Source of the DNA: Bacillota bacterium
GTDB taxonomy: Bacteria > Bacillota > Clostridia > Oscillospirales > Ethanoligenentaceae
Assembly (NCBI GenBank): GCA_023391835.1
Contig: JAEWAE010000009.1
Span: forward strand, 1-43,799
Length of the DNA: 43,799 bases
Reading direction: 5' to 3'
How positions within the stretch are numbered: position 1 is the stretch's first letter; each line of letters opens with the position of its first letter. The notes beneath the pieces are model-generated. The model was not told the origin of the DNA. It did no database searches and saw only the letters and a program-made list of their open reading frames with translations. The position numbers were made by a program, and so were the translations under genes. Positions 1 through 6,665 of the stretch are shown piece after piece.

Positions 1-77
1 TGGCAATGTGGAAGTGGCGGAATGGTCGTCCCTCTCGATTTATCCTGATTTTGCATTATGCCGTTTTCTCCTATGGA

Positions 78-116
78 AAGAACCCATCCTTCGCTTAATG
101 CGTCGGATGGGTTCTT
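78..116. other. 12-bp perfect stem-loop without U-tract
   Basis: AAGAACCCATCC at 78-89 is exactly complementary to 105-116 with a 15-base loop. On the plus strand no T-run follows; on the minus strand only a short T stretch follows. It may help end the leftward operon that stops at 169 or belong to a transcript entering from the left. No gene can be recognised in bases 1-126. Confidence 0.5.
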
Positions 117-126
117 CGACAATCTG

Positions 127-157
127 GCAGGGGAGCGAAAAACTCCCCTGCTTTTTT
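127..157 (+). terminator. rho-independent terminator of an upstream plus-strand gene
   Basis: GCAGGGGAG at 127-135 pairs perfectly with 143-151 and is followed by six T (152-157). The orientation fits a rightward gene whose end lies left of the window. Confidence 0.75.
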
Positions 158-168
158 ACCGTGGACAG

Positions 169-513
169 TCACGGGCGGATATAGGCATACCCCTCCGCCT
201 GCCGACCGGCCAATTCCAGCACACCGGAAGGCACGACCTCGACAAAGGGCAGCAGCTGCTCCGCATGGATACCGAAGCCGACCAGCGCATTGCGGCAGGC
301 CGTAAAACGCACACCGGCCGCCGCCAGCCGCTTCATGGAGTCGGTCCCGGCCTCAGGCCCGTCGCCTAGATACTGGCGCACCGCGCCCCCGTTGGCCACG
401 ACCTCGATGCGGGAATCCGTCATATCCACCGCCCCGACGACATGGGCCAGATTCCCCAGCGTCATTTCCCATTTTTTCGATTCGTCCACATGGAATACAA
501 TCCGGGTCACCAT
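169..513 (-). CDS. DsrE/DsrF-like family protein (114 aa)
   Basis: Small cytoplasmic protein with a DsrE-like alpha/beta fold: an opening beta-strand (VTRIVFHVDE), then a helix that begins W-E-M-T-L-G-N, a strand IEVVANG, and a single Cys in the FTACRNAL segment (about residue 73). DsrE relatives move sulfur or act in redox work; here only one cysteine is seen and the real substrate is unknown. The ATG at 511-513 is chosen because AGGAGG lies seven or eight bases upstream; the frame stays open further upstream but that part overlaps the preceding gene. It is the last gene of the leftward Rrf2-led operon, 37 bases after the flavoprotein gene. Family call is from fold pattern and length, so the exact subfamily is uncertain. 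Confidence 0.7.
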   Translation of the reverse strand: MVTRIVFHVDESKKWEMTLGNLAHVVGAVDMTDSRIEVVANGGAVRQYLGDGPEAGTDSMKRLAAAGVRFTACRNALVGFGIHAEQLLPFVEVVPSGVLELAGRQAEGYAYIRP

Positions 514-550
514 AGTGCTCCCTCCTGCTCCGCCCGCCGGGCCGCCGGCG

Positions 551-1177
551 TCAGCGGATGAAATTCGTTCGATTGGAATGTTCGGGTTTCGGGGCGGCGA
601 CTCCCGCGGCGCGGCCCGCCTCGATGCTGTGCAGCAGCCAGGCCATATTGCGGCCGATGTTGCGCATGGACTGCAGCCCTTCCAGGTCCTGCCGGACCTC
701 CTCCGGCGAGTTGCCGTGGACCATGTTCCAGTAGGTGGAGGAGACCACCGGCATGCAGGCAATGGTAAAATATTTATTGATGACGTCGAGTGAAGCGGTC
801 GTGCCCGCACGGCGGGCCGAAACCACCGCTGCGCCAGGCTTACCGGCCAAAACGGCCGACCCCGCGTAAAACACCCGGTCAAGCACCGACAGCAACCGGC
901 CCGAGGGGTGCGCGTAATAGACGGGCGAGCCGAATACAAATCCATCGGCCTGCTCCGCCTTGCGCAGAATCTGATTGACCACGTCGTCGTCAAACACGCA
1001 GGCATTGGGCAGATTTTCGCATTTGCCGCAGGCGATGCAGTCGCGCAACGGCGCGTTGCCCAGAAAAAGGATTTCAGAATCGACGCCGTTTTCCTTCAGG
1101 GCGCCGGCCACTTCCGCCAGGGCGGTGTAAGTGCAGCCGCGGGGATGCGAACTGCCGTTAAGCATCAGTACGTTCAA
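551..1177 (-). CDS. NAD(P)H-dependent flavin oxidoreductase, iron-sulfur flavoprotein-like
   Basis: A 208-residue flavodoxin-fold protein. The N-terminal LMLNGSSHPRGCTY loop binds the FMN phosphate, and FGSPVYYAHPSG (about 80-91) is the second flavin loop. Between them lies CIACGKC...AC (about residues 48-61), a compact cysteine cluster like that of archaeal/clostridial iron-sulfur flavoproteins, so a 4Fe-4S centre is plausible but not proved. The likely start is TTG at 1175-1177, with AAGGAGA about ten bases upstream. It sits 40 bases downstream of another flavin reductase in the same leftward operon and probably reduces quinones or other electrophiles with NAD(P)H. The natural electron acceptor cannot be deduced. 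Confidence 0.8.
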   Translation of the reverse strand: MNVLMLNGSSHPRGCTYTALAEVAGALKENGVDSEILFLGNAPLRDCIACGKCENLPNACVFDDDVVNQILRKAEQADGFVFGSPVYYAHPSGRLLSVLDRVFYAGSAVLAGKPGAAVVSARRAGTTASLDVINKYFTIACMPVVSSTYWNMVHGNSPEEVRQDLEGLQSMRNIGRNMAWLLHSIEAGRAAGVAAPKPEHSNRTNFIR

Positions 1178-1217
1178 TCCGGTCCGTCTCCTTCCCTATG
1201 CCGACACGAAAACCCGA

Positions 1218-1784
1218 TCACCGGGCCGCGGTCACGGTGTTGACCCACTTGGCAAACGACTGCATGTACTGGGTGAGATATTTGCGGGTGGATTCGCTGA
1301 CCATTTCACCCTTGTCATCCAGGCAGGAGGCAATATTGCCGAGATAAGCTTCCGGCTGCTGCATCATCAATACGTTGAGGAAAACCATCGGCTGACGCAG
1401 CTGATGGTTGGCGCCGAAGGCCCCCAGACTGCCGGGCGACACGCTGACGATACCGCCCGCCTTGCCACTCCACTTATTCTGCCCATAAGGGCGGGAGCCC
1501 ACATCCAGCGCATTTTTCAGCGCGGCGGGGATGGAACGGTTATACTCAGGCGTCACGAAAAGGCAGCCGTCGATGCCTTCCAGCTCTTTACGCAGCCGCA
1601 CCCACTGGGCCGGCGGGTTGCCCTCGTCGTCGAGGTCGGGGTTATAAAGCGGCAGATCACCGATCTCGATAAACCGGGTTTTCACGCCTCCCGGCGCCGC
1701 CAGAGCCAGATACCGGGCCACAGCCCGGCTGTAAGAGCCCTTCCGCAGGCTGCCGACAAAAATGCCGATCGCTTTTTCTGACAT
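1218..1784 (-). CDS. NADPH-dependent FMN reductase (ChrR/YieF-like)
   Basis: A 188-residue member of the NADPH_dep FMN reductase family. GSLRKGSYSRA (about residues 11-21) is the FMN phosphate loop and PEYNRSIPAALKNALD (about 79-94) is the family signature around the flavin. Relatives (ChrR, YieF, azoreductase-like proteins) reduce quinones by two electrons, limiting semiquinone and superoxide formation, and can reduce chromate. Start ATG at 1782-1784 follows a good AGGAGG. It lies 31 bases after the YwnB-like gene, and its place in an Rrf2-regulated operon fits a role in redox or electrophile stress. Physiological substrate is inferred only from the family. Confidence 0.85.
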   Translation of the reverse strand: MSEKAIGIFVGSLRKGSYSRAVARYLALAAPGGVKTRFIEIGDLPLYNPDLDDEGNPPAQWVRLRKELEGIDGCLFVTPEYNRSIPAALKNALDVGSRPYGQNKWSGKAGGIVSVSPGSLGAFGANHQLRQPMVFLNVLMMQQPEAYLGNIASCLDDKGEMVSESTRKYLTQYMQSFAKWVNTVTAAR

Positions 1785-1815
1785 GATGATTCCTCCTGCT
1801 CAATAATTTTACCGG

Positions 1816-2457
1816 TCAGTCGGACACGGTGAAGCGTGCCCGGACGACCGAAGGTTTCTCAATCTCATCAAGTATCGCCACGGCCATCGTGCCGCTGGTC
1901 ACATGGGATTTGCCGTTCGCCGCTGTGAGCAGATGATCGGTGCCCCGCACGGGCGTATGCGCCTGCCCCGGCTCAAAGGTGGCTGAGGGTGAAACCCCCA
2001 CCCAGCTGACGTTATCGACCCCGCGCAGGAAATCCAACTCCCGCTTCTGGCTGACCGGTATGGCCACCCAGGCGTCGGCGCCGGGCATGCGGCGAATGGT
2101 TTCCACAAAAGGCCGGCCGTCCCCATCCAGCAGACTGCCCGCCCCGAGGATGAAAAACAGGCGGGGGCTTTCCATCTCCCGGAACATGGCAACCAGCCGG
2201 GCCGCCAGATCGACATGCCGGTAGGCAACGGCGGGCGGCGTGCTGAATGCGTCGACCACCACGTCGAAGCCCGCCAGGTCGGCGCAGTCGAGCGAAAACG
2301 CATCTTTCACAAGAATGGACGCCTGACTGCCCAGAAGTTTTTTTGCTTTTTCCCCGTCGCGGACGATCCCCGTGACGGCATGCCCGCGGCGCACGGCTTC
2401 GCGAAAAATCGCGCTGCCGGCCATGCCGCTGGCTCCAATGATTGCAATACGCATCAT
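1816..2457 (-). CDS. NAD(P)-binding protein of the YwnB/NmrA type
   Basis: A 213-residue Rossmann protein opening with the dinucleotide loop GASGMAGSAIF (about residues 8-18), followed by an acidic/basic turn VRDGEKAKKL typical of NADP-preferring atypical short-chain dehydrogenases. There is no Tyr-xxx-Lys catalytic pair, as in NmrA-like sensors and NAD(P)H-binding YwnB proteins. The ATG start (2455-2457) overlaps the stop codon of the upstream Rrf2 gene as ATGA, so translation is likely coupled. Bacillus subtilis also carries an Rrf2 gene (ywnA) directly next to a 213-residue ywnB, which supports the identification of both. Function in B. subtilis is unassigned; a redox-cofactor-sensing or quinone-reducing role is inference. 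Confidence 0.8.
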   Translation of the reverse strand: MMRIAIIGASGMAGSAIFREAVRRGHAVTGIVRDGEKAKKLLGSQASILVKDAFSLDCADLAGFDVVVDAFSTPPAVAYRHVDLAARLVAMFREMESPRLFFILGAGSLLDGDGRPFVETIRRMPGADAWVAIPVSQKRELDFLRGVDNVSWVGVSPSATFEPGQAHTPVRGTDHLLTAANGKSHVTSGTMAVAILDEIEKPSVVRARFTVSD

Positions 2458-2876
2458 GTGACTCCTCTTTCCTTTAATTTATCCAAAATATCCGACAGGC
2501 GGATGCTTTGCAGCTGGCTGTCGAAGCCGGTCTGCACCCGCTCATAAATATCCGTCATCACTTCGCCGATATGAGCCCCCACCGGGCAGCGGGTATTGGT
2601 GCCGGTGTGAAGGTCGAAAAGCCGCCGCTCGGGTTCCACCGCGAAAAAAACATCACGGAGAGAAATCTCCTCCGCCGGGCGGCCAAGACCCACGGCACCC
2701 CGCTTCTGGCAGGTGCGGATCAGCTGTGCCCGGCGCAGCCGGCTCATCAGGCGGCGGACCAGAGCGGGATTGGTGCAAATGCTTTCCGCAATATGCTCGG
2801 ATGTGACGGCCGGGCTGCTGCGCAGAGCGACCATGCAGAGAATATGGACGCTGACTGACAGTTTGGTCGAAAACAT
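2454..2876 (-). CDS. Rrf2-family transcriptional regulator (YwnA-like)
   Basis: A 140-residue Rrf2 winged-helix protein. The N-terminal helix FSTKLSVSVHILCMVAL is the family hallmark; the recognition helix lies in NPALVRRLMSRLRRAQLI (about 37-54), and the wing in RGAVGLGRPAEEISLRDVF. It has cysteines at about 14, 33, 56 and 97 but not the three-cysteine cluster of IscR/NsrR, so iron-sulfur sensing is not supported; a single-cysteine thiol switch remains possible. It heads a five-gene leftward redox operon. A consensus promoter with a dyad over its -10 box lies directly upstream, suggesting autorepression. The ligand or stress sensed is unknown. Confidence 0.85.
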   Translation of the reverse strand: MFSTKLSVSVHILCMVALRSSPAVTSEHIAESICTNPALVRRLMSRLRRAQLIRTCQKRGAVGLGRPAEEISLRDVFFAVEPERRLFDLHTGTNTRCPVGAHIGEVMTDIYERVQTGFDSQLQSIRLSDILDKLKERGVT

Positions 2877-2900
2877 GCTCTCCCGCTCCTTTCTGTTACC

Positions 2901-2929
2901 ATTATAGTTACTATATATGCGGCTGTCAA
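2901..2929 (-). promoter_or_regulatory. consensus promoter of the Rrf2 redox operon with internal dyad
   Basis: On the minus strand TTGACA (2924-2929) and TATAAT (2901-2906) are perfect consensus hexamers with a 17-bp spacer. TATAGT-T-ACTATA (2904-2916) is a perfect dyad overlapping the -10 edge and spacer, an obvious candidate operator for the Rrf2 protein encoded just downstream. Confidence 0.8.
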
Positions 2930-2970
2930 GAATTTCAGACGGCCACCGACCGGTTATTTACAAAAAATAC

Positions 2971-2999
2971 TTTGCATTCGCCGCGATTGCCGATATAAT
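2971..2999 (+). promoter_or_regulatory. promoter of the extradiol dioxygenase gene
   Basis: TATAAT at 2994-2999 with a weak -35 (TTTGCA, 2971-2976) and 17-bp spacer, 42 bases ahead of the start codon. It is divergent from the Rrf2 operon promoter, with only about 40 bp between the two -35 elements, so a regulator bound between them could act on both. Confidence 0.6.
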
Positions 3000-3040
3000 G
3001 AAGGCAGTCGCATGTGGATTTATGACAGGAGATGAGGCGT

Positions 3041-3826
3041 ATGCCGCGCATGCCGGTTTTGTTTGTGGGGCACGGTTCCCCCATGAACGCCGTCGAGGAT
3101 ACCGAATTTACCCGGGAATGGGCCCGGCTGCCGGATCATATACCGGCTCCGAAAGCCATCCTGGTGATTTCAGCCCACTGGTTCACCCGCGGGCTGCGCG
3201 TCACCGACACGGCACAGTTGCGCATGGTGTACGACATGTACGGTTTCCCCGAGGAGCTTTACCACATCGTATACCCCGCCCCGGGCGCACCGGAGCTGGC
3301 TCACCGGGCCGCGGCGCTGCTGAGCGGGACAGCGGTCAAGATCGATAACACCTGGGGGCTCGACCACGGTGCATGGACGGTGCTGCACCGGATGTACCCC
3401 CAAGCGCAGTATCCCGTGTGCCAGCTGAGTGTGGACGGCACCGCCCCGGCCGAGGCACAGCTGGCCGTCGGGCAAAAGCTCGCCGACCTGCGGAATGAGG
3501 GTGTATTGATTCTGGGCAGTGGCAACGTGGTGCATAACCTGCGGGAAGTCGGCTGGGATATGGCGGGTGGTTACCCGTGGGCGGATGAATTCGATCGTTA
3601 TGTGCGGGAGCACATCGAAGCATCCGATTTCGACGCGGTCGTGCGCTACGCCGGGGCAGGCAATTCCGCACGCCGCGCCGTGCCCAGCCCCGATCATTTT
3701 TACCCCCTGCTGAGTGTGCTGGGCGCCGTCGTGCCCGAGGACCGAGTCACCGTCTTTAACGACGCGCGGGTGATGGGTTCGCTTTCCATGACGGGGTATC
3801 TTTTCCGGGACAGCAGCGCCGACTGA
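3041..3826 (+). CDS. ygiD: DODA-type (class III) extradiol ring-opening dioxygenase, YgiD-like
   Basis: A 261-residue LigB/DODA superfamily protein. Conserved metal-site and active-site histidines are visible in VGHGSPMNA (near residue 11), SAHWF (near 45), GLDHGAWT (near 107), NVVHNL (near 161) and SPDHFYPLL (near 212). E. coli YgiD cleaves the catechol ring of DOPA using a metal ion and O2. In an anaerobe this could detoxify catechols or quinones during oxygen exposure, which would match the divergent Rrf2/quinone-reductase operon; that link is inference. ATG at 3041 is preferred over the in-frame ATG at 3032 because AGGAG at 3027-3031 is properly spaced only from 3041. Confidence 0.88.
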   Translation: MPRMPVLFVGHGSPMNAVEDTEFTREWARLPDHIPAPKAILVISAHWFTRGLRVTDTAQLRMVYDMYGFPEELYHIVYPAPGAPELAHRAAALLSGTAVKIDNTWGLDHGAWTVLHRMYPQAQYPVCQLSVDGTAPAEAQLAVGQKLADLRNEGVLILGSGNVVHNLREVGWDMAGGYPWADEFDRYVREHIEASDFDAVVRYAGAGNSARRAVPSPDHFYPLLSVLGAVVPEDRVTVFNDARVMGSLSMTGYLFRDSSAD

Positions 3827-3841
3827 GCGGGAAACGTGATA

Positions 3842-3879
3842 TTCATACGTGTAAAGTCAGATAGCTTTACACGTATGAA
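3842..3879. repeat. perfect 15-bp inverted repeat
   Basis: TTCATACGTGTAAAG (3842-3856) is repeated inverted at 3865-3879 around an 8-base loop. No T-run follows on either strand, so it is not a normal terminator. It lies between the dioxygenase stop and a GC-rich terminator hairpin. It could be a protein site, an mRNA-end hairpin or a relic of a small mobile element. Confidence 0.7.
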
Positions 3880-3901
3880 ACGCCTGTATATGTGCAAACG
3901 A

Positions 3902-3935
3902 CGCCGCTTCCCTTATGAGAAGCGGCGCCGCTTTT
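3902..3935 (+). terminator. terminator downstream of the dioxygenase gene
   Basis: CGCCGCTTC (3902-3910) pairs with 3919-3927 around an 8-base loop; CCGCTTTT follows. The U-tract is short and interrupted, so efficiency is uncertain. It separates the dioxygenase gene from the convergent cobO gene. Confidence 0.5.
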
Positions 3936-3960
3936 CCGTGGTGACAGGGTGTGAATTCGG

Positions 3961-4479
3961 TCAGTATTCGATGCCCCGTCGGGCGGTTACCCCTCTGTCG
4001 AAGGGGTGCCGTACACAGCGGATTTCCGACACATAATCGGCCCGGGCCATCAGAGACTCGGGCGCATCCCGCCCCGTAAGCACCAGCTCGGTGTGGGCTG
4101 GCTTGCGGGCCACAAAGTCGGTCAGTTCGTCAAGAGAGAACATTCCCGCAGACACGGCGCCGAAGGCTTCGTCGAGCACCAACAGATCGTACGCAGGGGC
4201 CTTCGCACGCGCCTGCTCCAGACAGGCCTGCTGCTGACGGCGGCAGTCTGCCCGCTCGGCGGGCGTCATAGCGGGGACGAATTTGTCCGCCGTGCCACGC
4301 ACCACGGGGATGCCGAGCCGTGCAAGAGCCGCCAGCTCGGCGGTATCCCTGCCCTTGAGAAACTGCACGATCAGCACCCGCATGCCCGCGCCGCAGGCGC
4401 GCAGGGCAAGGCCCAGCGCGGCGGTGGTCTTGCCCTGCCCGTCACCCGTGTAAATATGGATCAGCCCCATTTGCCCCAT
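3961..4479 (-). CDS. cobO: corrinoid (cobyrinic acid a,c-diamide) adenosyltransferase, CobO/BtuR type
   Basis: A 172-residue CobO/CobA/BtuR enzyme that transfers the adenosyl group of ATP to Co(I) corrinoids, making adenosylcobalamin in the cytoplasm. The P-loop GDGQGKTTAALG (about 13-24) near the N-terminus, VQFLKG (about 39-44), LLVLDE (about 100-105) and a C-terminal RHPFDRGVTARRGIEY tail are all typical. Start ATG at 4477-4479 follows GGGAGG. No other cobalamin biosynthesis genes are present, but the gene is divergent from a secreted transcobalamin-like protein and an ECF transporter, so it probably adenosylates imported corrinoid. Confidence 0.92.
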   Translation of the reverse strand: MGQMGLIHIYTGDGQGKTTAALGLALRACGAGMRVLIVQFLKGRDTAELAALARLGIPVVRGTADKFVPAMTPAERADCRRQQQACLEQARAKAPAYDLLVLDEAFGAVSAGMFSLDELTDFVARKPAHTELVLTGRDAPESLMARADYVSEIRCVRHPFDRGVTARRGIEY

Positions 4480-4505
4480 TGCACGTCCTCCCTTTCATTG
4501 GGCCG

Positions 4506-4534
4506 ATTATACGCCATCCATCCAGGGTTTGCAA
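4506..4534 (-). promoter_or_regulatory. cobO promoter
   Basis: On the minus strand TTGCAA (4529-4534) and TATAAT (4506-4511) are spaced by 17 bp, about 27 bases before the cobO start codon. I saw no B12-box or cobalamin riboswitch in this short divergent region. Confidence 0.7.
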
Positions 4535-4577
4535 GCGGACCCGCTCTAATCCGGCGGCCGCGTACCAAACGGGGAAC

Positions 4578-4605
4578 TTGATTTTTTCAAATATTCCGGT
4601 ACAAT
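4578..4605 (+). promoter_or_regulatory. promoter of the DUF4430-ECF operon
   Basis: TTGATT (4578-4583) and TACAAT (4600-4605) with a 16-bp spacer, about 28 bases upstream of the likely TTG start at 4634. The leader is too short to hold a cobalamin riboswitch. Confidence 0.6.
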
Positions 4606-4633
4606 GGAAAGGAAACGGCGGGAGGTGTACGCT

Positions 4634-5752
4634 TTGAAATTCCGACACAAAATATCCGCATGGCTGCTGGGCGCCGCGGCGCTATTCGCCGCCATACTGC
4701 CGGGCTGCGCCCATGCCGCCACACAGACTTCGCGGGTGCGGGCCATCCCAACGGACGGCATCGTGCGCAAAGTGGAACTGGCCGCTTTGAAAAAAAGCGG
4801 GGACATCGCCATCTATCGCGGCAAAAGCGACGGCATCGCGTATGAGTGGACGTTCGTCGGCCCGGATATTCAGACTCCGTCGGATGTGAACCTCAAAGTC
4901 ACGTTTCACCCCGCCGACGAGATCGCCGTGCGTCAGCAGGCCGGTGGCGACATCTTTATCTATCAGACCGCTGCGCAGGCGCAGACCGCTGCGCAGGCGG
5001 CTTTGCCGGGGAACCCCACTCTTTCCATCACACTCGGCAAGAGCTTGGCAGACGGAAGCTATCGCCTTTACACCTGGCTTGGCGATCACGCGGCCGACGC
5101 GGGCGGCGCTCAGGTGACGGCGGGCGTTGCCGCACTTTCCCCGCCCGTGATGGGGGAAGCGTATCTCGCAAAAGCCCCCGATCCCACCGCCTCTGCCGCT
5201 GCCTCGGCTGTTTCTGCGACATCTTCGCCGGCGTCCGCCGCTTCGGCTCCATCTTCCACAGCCTCGTCGATGTCGCATAGTCGCACGGTTCCTTCCGGCA
5301 CTTCTTCCACGCCTGCCTCCCCCTCCGCGTCGTCTGTTCCATCTGATGCGCCCACGCCAGACCCAAACGCCATAAACGTGAAACTGACCATCCGCTGTGA
5401 CACGGCGGTGAGCAAGGTTTCGGATCGCACAGTCGTGCCGGCAGACGGCGTGATTTTATCGGTAACCACCGTTACCATGCATCAGGGAGATACGGTTTTT
5501 GATTTGCTGACTAGGGTCGGGCAAGAAAAAAATATTTCCGTCATCCATAAAGGCTCTTCCACCTACCATACGGTATATATCACCAGCATTCATAACCTCG
5601 CAGAGAAAAATGCTGACTGCGGTCCGCTCAGCGGGTGGATGTATTCGGTCAACGGTACTGTTTCGGATAATGGCGTATCGCAGCAGGTGCTGAAAAATGG
5701 CGACGACGTCAAATTCCTCTACACCTGCGATCTGGGGAAAGACATAAAGTAA
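4634..5752 (+). CDS. secreted DUF4430 (transcobalamin-C-like) protein, probable ligand-binding partner of the ECF transporter
   Basis: A 372-residue exported protein. An N-terminal signal peptide (basic FRHK, then a hydrophobic stretch to about residue 24) ends in LPGCAHA: either signal peptidase I cleavage after AHA or a poor lipobox at Cys. A first globular region (about 30-180) is followed by an Ala/Ser/Pro-rich linker (about 185-245). The C-terminal DUF4430 domain (about 250-372) shows QGDTVFDLL, GPLSGWMYSVNG and GDDVKFLYTCDLG. DUF4430 resembles the beta-domain of transcobalamin/intrinsic factor. The start TTG at 4634 is chosen because GGAGGTG precedes it by seven bases and the signal peptide begins there. 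It precedes ecfT by 22 bases. Corrinoid binding is inferred from family and context. Confidence 0.8.
   Translation: MKFRHKISAWLLGAAALFAAILPGCAHAATQTSRVRAIPTDGIVRKVELAALKKSGDIAIYRGKSDGIAYEWTFVGPDIQTPSDVNLKVTFHPADEIAVRQQAGGDIFIYQTAAQAQTAAQAALPGNPTLSITLGKSLADGSYRLYTWLGDHAADAGGAQVTAGVAALSPPVMGEAYLAKAPDPTASAAASAVSATSSPASAASAPSSTASSMSHSRTVPSGTSSTPASPSASSVPSDAPTPDPNAINVKLTIRCDTAVSKVSDRTVVPADGVILSVTTVTMHQGDTVFDLLTRVGQEKNISVIHKGSSTYHTVYITSIHNLAEKNADCGPLSGWMYSVNGTVSDNGVSQQVLKNGDDVKFLYTCDLGKDIK
4964..4999 (+). repeat. 18-bp tandem duplication inside the DUF4430 gene
   Basis: An 18-base unit beginning CAGACCGCTG is present twice in direct tandem (4964-4981 and 4982-4999), duplicating six residues (QTAAQA) in frame. 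It looks like a recent slippage event. Confidence 0.85.
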
Positions 5753-5774
5753 AATATGCGAAAGGAGGCCTGCC

Positions 5775-6665
5775 ATGAAGGGCCGATTCACGCTCCCGAA
5801 TCCCGTGGTGGGCCTTGTGTTTTTCGTGACTGTCCTCGGCGGCAGCATGTGTCTGACCGATCCGGTGTTTCTGGCCATTTCGCTCCTTGGCACCGCGGCC
5901 TGCTCGGGGATGCTGGCCGGCCGGCGGGCGATACGTTTCTGGCTGTGCACAGCACTGCCGCTGATGCTGCTGGTGGCTGTGCTCAACCCGCTGTTTGTGC
6001 ACACAGGCTTTGTCATCCTCGCCTATCTGCCCGACGGCAACCCGCTGACCATGGAAGCCGTCGTCTATGGCTGTGCCTCCGGCGTCATGCTGGCGGCGGT
6101 GCTCGGATGGTTTTACTGCCTCAATGAGATGACCGATTCCGACCGGATGCTCTATCTGTTCGGCCGGGCTGCGCCGGCACTGTCGATGCTGCTGTCTATG
6201 ACGCTGCGTCTGATTCCGCGCATGCGGCGGCAGCTTGGGCGCATCGCCGAGGCTCAGCGGGGCGTCGGCGCGGATATACATACCGGCAGCGTGGCCGCGC
6301 GTGCCCGGCATGGCATGCGGATGCTGTCTATTCTCATCACCTGGGCGCTGGAAAACGCCGTGGAAACCGCCGATTCCATGAAAGCCAGAGGCTACGGGCT
6401 GCGGGGGCGCAGTTTTTACGCCGTATTCCGGTTTGCAAAGCGGGATGCCTGCCTACTCGGCATCATAGCGGCGGAAGCTGCAGCCGTTGCGGCGGGGCTG
6501 GCCTCGGGTGCGCTTCGGTTCCAGTATTACCCCTATATTCGCTGGGCGCGGCCCACGCCCCTCACCTTTGTGGCGGGGGTGGCTTTCCTGCTGCTCAATC
6601 TCACACCCTGTCTGTTGGCACTCCGGGAGGAAATGAAATGGCGCTCATCGATATCCGCAACCTGA
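5775..6665 (+). CDS. ecfT: ECF transporter T component (EcfT)
   Basis: A 296-residue integral membrane protein with several hydrophobic helices in the N-terminal half and at the C-terminus. The cytoplasmic coupling helices that contact the ATPases carry the family motif SMKARGYG (Ala-Arg-Gly at about 204-206), with a second basic segment TLRLIPRMRRQLGR (about 143-156). Start ATG at 5775 follows AAAGGAGG. It overlaps the fused ATPase gene by 28 bases, so the two are translationally coupled. With the downstream genes it forms a complete group-I ECF importer; substrate is discussed under the S component. Confidence 0.9.
   Translation: MKGRFTLPNPVVGLVFFVTVLGGSMCLTDPVFLAISLLGTAACSGMLAGRRAIRFWLCTALPLMLLVAVLNPLFVHTGFVILAYLPDGNPLTMEAVVYGCASGVMLAAVLGWFYCLNEMTDSDRMLYLFGRAAPALSMLLSMTLRLIPRMRRQLGRIAEAQRGVGADIHTGSVAARARHGMRMLSILITWALENAVETADSMKARGYGLRGRSFYAVFRFAKRDACLLGIIAAEAAAVAAGLASGALRFQYYPYIRWARPTPLTFVAGVAFLLLNLTPCLLALREEMKWRSSISAT

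Noticed and set aside
513..1005. N-terminal extension that would make the DsrE-like protein 278 residues
   Set aside because: The extra part overlaps the flavoprotein gene in another frame, while a strong AGGAGG precedes the internal ATG at 511-513.
4480..4633. Cobalamin riboswitch between cobO and the DUF4430 gene
   Set aside because: The divergent gap is only about 150 bases, contains both promoters, and no B12-box was seen.
4604..4633. ATG at 4604 as start of the DUF4430 protein
   Set aside because: It overlaps the -10 element and places the ribosome site inside the gene; TTG at 4634 is properly spaced and begins a clean signal peptide.
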